This document shows, piece after piece, positions 60,606 to 64,000 of a stretch of DNA of 64,000 nt (position 1 is its first letter; each line of letters begins with the position of its first letter). The DNA comes from Pythium myriotylum. Its lineage: Eukaryota > Oomycota > Peronosporomycetes > Pythiales > Pythiaceae. Below the pieces are notes generated by a model. It searched no databases. It was not told the origin of the DNA and saw nothing but the letters and a program-made list of their open reading frames with translations. Location: the NCBI GenBank assembly GCA_023091665.1, contig JALJCQ010000013.1, positions 1,674,001-1,738,000 on the forward strand, written 5' to 3'. Both the position numbers and the translations under genes were made by a program.

Positions 60606-62626
60606 GTTCCGCGGCGCAATCTCTCCGCACCGATACCCGCCCCTCGAAGACCAGCAGCAGCCTGAGACACCATCCAAAAAATCTTTTCACAACATGTTCT
60701 TCGGCAAGGGCGAAGAGCCCGAGCAGCATGACGCGGATGATCGAGAGGAAGTTTCGACCACCAAGAGCGCAATCGTGTCTGCCTTCTCAGGTGAAGCCGC
60801 AACTTCGAAGAGAAACCCCCGGGACACATTTCAACGCGCCAACTCGCACCCCATTCGTTTGGACGCATCGGCGGCACTGTCGGCTTCGCACGGTTTTGAT
60901 CCTTCTATGACCCGGGCGGCAGCCTTGGAAGTGAGTTCGTACCAGTTTCAGTCGCAGCGACCAGGTGGTCAAAAGGCAAGGGACAATCAAGTGCCATCGG
61001 GGCCTCCGAGCCTTCGAGGCACCGTGTTTGGCTCCGGATCACTTGTATTGTCAACAGTGATATCAGAGCTTTTCCAGGCCATCAATACCAACAACCAGTG
61101 CATCGGCGCTTCAATCTCCCATGAAGAACCCTTGTCCATTGCAACGGACAAGAACACGGCGCGTAAGGCCAAACTGGTGTACATTTCCTTGCTGGAAAAG
61201 GCTCAGAAAGAAAGCGGAGAGTGGCGAGGATTCAGCTCACCCTCGAGCAAGATAAGACAGGAGAACAATGGCCCCGACGAACAAAAGCAAGAGGTCCACG
61301 ACGATTCGATCGCCGGCCTTTTGCGATCAAGTCTCACCAACACGACGAAGGAGGAGATGTTCATGATTCTGAATGATCTACTTGATTTGAGCTTCAAGAA
61401 TCTGCGCGTCGCTCTCGTGACGCCTGCAATGTACAGTAAGCACAAGCAGAGTTTGAGTGAAGAATCTCTCGCATGCCCGACGTCGTTCGACACGCTTATT
61501 CTGATCAGACGCTTGATCGGTGAGATGAGTCAAATCGAAAGGATGTGTCTCCTCCGGCTTCTGAGCTTGTGGGGCACGCTGTGCATCGTGGAGCCGAGTA
61601 CGGAATTGACCAAGTTCGCTGAGAAGAGCCATTCGCTCATTTTTAGTGAATGCTCGGAGATGGAATTCATGGTACGGATAGTGCGCCTTGTCGACACGGG
61701 CACACCTGCTCACTGACGCGCGTTGGATTCTACGATTCTACGTAGCAACAAGCTGCCCGCAAGTCTGTTCGCCCCGATCCTGTCGCGGTTGACTTGCTCA
61801 TCGTCATGGCTCACTACAGAGATCTGCTTTACAGCGACATAGAGGTTAGTACTCCACGGCCAGTGGGACTAAACGCATGAAGGAGCTCCTGACCGATACA
61901 GTTCCTACTGATTAGTTTTTCAAGATTCGCCAAGAGATGCACTTTTCACCACCAGATGCTGAGCCGGTTGAGCAAGTGAAATGTTGCTCAGATTGTGGAA
62001 TCCAGGTCTCACTGGATGAAGCACCTGTTCTTGGGATTGAGACAAAGGGATCCGGATGCGTAGAGGAATGGCGAGAAGCCTTGTCACCGCCAAGCGAGAG
62101 CAAGGAAGACCAACAGAGAGCAGAAAGTCTTCCGGTCGGCTCGAGGGATGACTCCGTTGCGACCGACGAACTTACTCTGGACGCGCCAGACGACATCATC
62201 CCGATGGCAGTCGCAGTTATCCTTGATGATGGCTCGCCGATAGCCAGGCCGTCAGGTGGCTTGCTGCCATCGTCATCAGCGCAAAATTCCAGTCATGGAT
62301 CCATCATGGCGGTTCCCCTGCCACACGTTGCGCAACGCCGTGCACTGAGGACCAAGAGAAGGGCGATGGGCCGTCGGCCGTGTGACTCAGACAGGAAGCA
62401 AGCCATCACGGCGGTGCGCGACAAGTCGGCGACTCCGGCGGCTGTCTCACGGCGCGCCATTCAGCTCCCCCAAGCCCTCGCGGCTGCCGTCTGCATCCCT
62501 CACCGCGACGGCGCCATGGGTCCCCATCGGGAGCCCACGGTTGCGACGCTCGCGACTGTGTCGGTCGTCGCGGCGTCGTTCGGCGCGCTGGTCGCTTTTC
62601 TCGCTGCGCGCCGCCGCAACCCGTAG
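60604..62626 (+). CDS. Tail-anchored protein of unknown function, 3 exons
   Basis: Exons 60604-61671, 61746-61844 and 61916-62626 join in phase, 625 aa. The first ~150 residues are disordered and Ser/Gln-rich. Residues ~150-390 are helical (LSTVISELFQAINTNNQ, EEMFMILNDLLDLSFKNLR, FDTLILIRRLIGEMSQIERM, VDLLIVMAHYRDLLYSDIEF), resembling a helical-repeat domain but matching none I know. A linker contains a Cys pair (VKCCSDC). The last ~20 residues form a hydrophobic helix followed by AARRRNP, the plan of a C-tail-anchored membrane protein facing the cytosol. The initiating ATG overlaps the opposite-strand start in a CATG. Organelle (ER or mitochondrial outer membrane) undecided. Confidence 0.78.
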
Positions 62627-63747
62627 ACCGCACGCATGGGCCGCGGCGCCCTGTCCAAGGCGAGCTGTCCGACGACTGGGACAGGGACCCTCGGGCGCCG
62701 AATGGGTTCGACGTCACGTACAAACCCAGCAGTTCAGTCCCTCGCTGCACCGCATTTCCACCCAGACCAAGCGATGGCTACACTGCTTGTTCCCATCCTG
62801 ACTCAAGGATCTTCCACAGGCGTGTCGCGTCATAAAGTTATAGAATAATCAACTGCGATTGAGCAATATCACCTTGAAACGTTGCTCAATCGGGGTCCAC
62901 CAGCTGCGCGACGATCAGTTTTTTGTAGAAGTCAGCCGCATCCATCACGGGCTGGAAATCTACTGGAGACCGGCACGAGCCGATTTGTCCAACACGACGG
63001 TACGACTCACTTCGAGCCTCCATGTCCGTCCGACAACTGGGACACGCGAAAGAGGAGGATTAAAGATTTTGATCATTACGGTGGTGCTCGCTCTTGCCAC
63101 CATCCCCTCTGCCGTGAAAAATTGCTGCACAAATCCCCTCCCCATCCAATCCAGCAGCGCATCTTGATTGATGGGGGGAGACGATTACCCTTGTGGCCAT
63201 GGCCACCAGCTCGAACGAAACACACGCCGTGGAACCTGCAAACGGCGAATCAGACTTGGCCACCCCGAACGAGGAGAGCCTGTAAACGCGTCACGCTCAT
63301 AACCAGCTCTGTTGGCCAATCACCACGGTGCGGTCTCCCACTATTCAACAATAGGGCTAGCGCCAAGTTTTGCTTCCAGGCATCAGTTTACAGTATCCAT
63401 CAAGTCTGAGAGGTCGTCGGGAAGCGGTGAAGCTCTCCTCAACTTGGGGATGCGATGATGGATGATCGAAAATGAGAGGGACCGTATGACACCTATGGAT
63501 AGGTCGCCGTGCGCGACATTCGCATGACCTTTGAGTTGAGAGAAAGCTCAAGTCTCTTCTGTTGATTGGGGTGTACAGTACAGCGGAGAGAACGAGAGAG
63601 AGAGAGAGGAGACAGCCAGCGCGTGGCTTCCTCAGCCCTTCGGCGACCACACGACCGGCGACTCGGTACTATCTAGCGGCCAGTCACCACATCCCAATCT
63701 TCCACGAGGAACGAAAGACCCTGCCCGACCAGCCTTCTTCCTCCACC
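62627..63747. other. Intergenic region before the DOMON gene
   Basis: About 1.1 kb with open frames of up to 175 codons that lack domains or good starts. A (GA)n run at 63594-63608 lies ~140 bp upstream of the DOMON start. It presumably contains that gene's promoter. No gene supported. Confidence 0.45.
63594..63608. repeat. GA dinucleotide microsatellite
   Basis: About seven and a half GA units in the upstream region of the DOMON gene. Purine-rich tracts of this kind are common in promoters; no function is claimed. Confidence 0.8.
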
Positions 63748-64000
63748 ATGCTGCGTCGAACGCTCGCTCTCGCGGCGGCGACGCTCTCGCTCGTGGACGC
63801 GGCCGCCACCTCCAGCTCCATCTGTCAGAGCGCTGCCTTCCAGGCGCTCACGCCCACGCAGCTCGGCTCGAGCCCGCTGCTTGTGCGCTCGCTCGTCAAC
63901 GGCACCGAGGTCTGCTTCGAGTTCCAGATCTCCGAGTCCACATCGGCGACATGGTTCGCCGTCGGCCTCGCCGCCAGCTCGTCCATGGTCAACTCCCCCA
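63748..64000 (+). CDS. Secreted DOMON-domain protein (3' partial)
   Basis: The ATG at 63748 opens a frame that runs off the window after 84 residues. The first ~21 residues (MLRRTLALAAATLSLVDAAA) are a classical signal peptide with cleavage near VDA-AAT. The mature chain begins with a Cys (SSICQSAAF), then VRSLVNGTEVCFEFQ with an N-glycosylation sequon (NGT), and TWFAVGLAASSSMV, the beta-strand/WxAxGL pattern of DOMON domains. These bind heme or sugars in extracellular redox proteins and in cytochrome b561 fusions; whether membrane helices follow lies outside the window. Confidence 0.83.
   Translation, partial: MLRRTLALAAATLSLVDAAATSSSICQSAAFQALTPTQLGSSPLLVRSLVNGTEVCFEFQISESTSATWFAVGLAASSSMVNSP

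Noticed and set aside
62882..63409. A 175-codon open frame in the last intergenic region
   Set aside because: No plausible start, low similarity to any domain, and two other frames in the same stretch are also open.
1..64000. Transposons, tRNA or rRNA genes
   Set aside because: I found no terminal repeats, reverse transcriptase, transposase or integrase motifs, and no tRNA-like B-box sequence in the intergenic regions; a tRNA scan could still find a divergent one.

Overview
This is a eukaryotic nuclear window, most consistent with an oomycete (stramenopile water mould). The evidence is compact GC-rich genes, short GT-AG introns of about 45-85 nt, two motile-cilium genes (a CFAP46-like and a CCDC39-like protein), which implies flagellated zoospores, and long N-terminally extended or mosaic proteins. 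I see no transposon, rRNA, tRNA or CRISPR-like array. Genes lie on both strands, often head to head with short shared promoters.

Layout. 1-6.0 kb: 3' part of a giant CFAP46-like axonemal gene. 6.1-7.9 kb: PIG-M GPI mannosyltransferase (9 exons). 8.0-8.8 kb: azoreductase-like flavoprotein (-). 9.3-10.6 kb: DEDDy 3'-5' exonuclease with zinc fingers. 11.1-14.4 kb: copper P1B-ATPase with four HMA domains. 14.5-16.3 kb: coiled-coil protein (-). 16.6-18.3 kb: long-form GAPDH (-). 19.7-26.7 kb: six tandem SDR oxidoreductases (+), the third frameshifted. 26.8-27.5 kb: lumazine synthase with a C-terminal membrane tail. 27.8-30.7 kb: CCDC39 (-). 31.5-32.5 kb: a seventh SDR (-), divergent from a BT1-type transporter (32.6-34.2 kb). 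34.2-35.6 kb: protein kinase (-) with an apparent frameshift. 36-39.3 kb: anoctamin. 39.4-41.5 kb: GATA-like/PHD protein (-), divergent from SKP1 (41.7-42.4 kb). 43.1-50.4 kb: a large Nup214/Nup159-like FG nucleoporin (-) with unusual inserted modules. 51.5-52.9 kb: SLC35-type nucleotide-sugar transporter. 53.1-53.9 kb: YEATS/GAS41 (-). 54.0-55.0 kb: FHA-domain protein. 55.3-55.6 kb: MIC10-like (-). 55.8-57.2 kb: PDCD2/TSR4. 57.3-59.7 kb: mitochondrial RAP-domain protein with an N-terminal Cys-pair module. 59.7-60.6 kb: lysine-rich protein (-), head to head with a tail-anchored orphan (60.6-62.6 kb). 63.7 kb-end: start of a secreted DOMON-domain protein.

Most genes are unrelated housekeeping functions (GPI anchors, copper export, glycolysis, riboflavin, nuclear pore, ubiquitin ligase, mitochondrial cristae). 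The only true gene cluster is the SDR family, which grew by tandem duplication. The points I would check first are the nucleoporin with duplicated EF-hand-like/RanBP2-finger modules and C-terminal helical repeats, the lumazine synthase with an apparent tail anchor, the Cys-pair/RAP fusion, and the two CxxxC metal-binding domains of the copper pump. Exon boundaries were derived by hand from splice consensus, reading frame and domain continuity; none is confirmed by transcript data.
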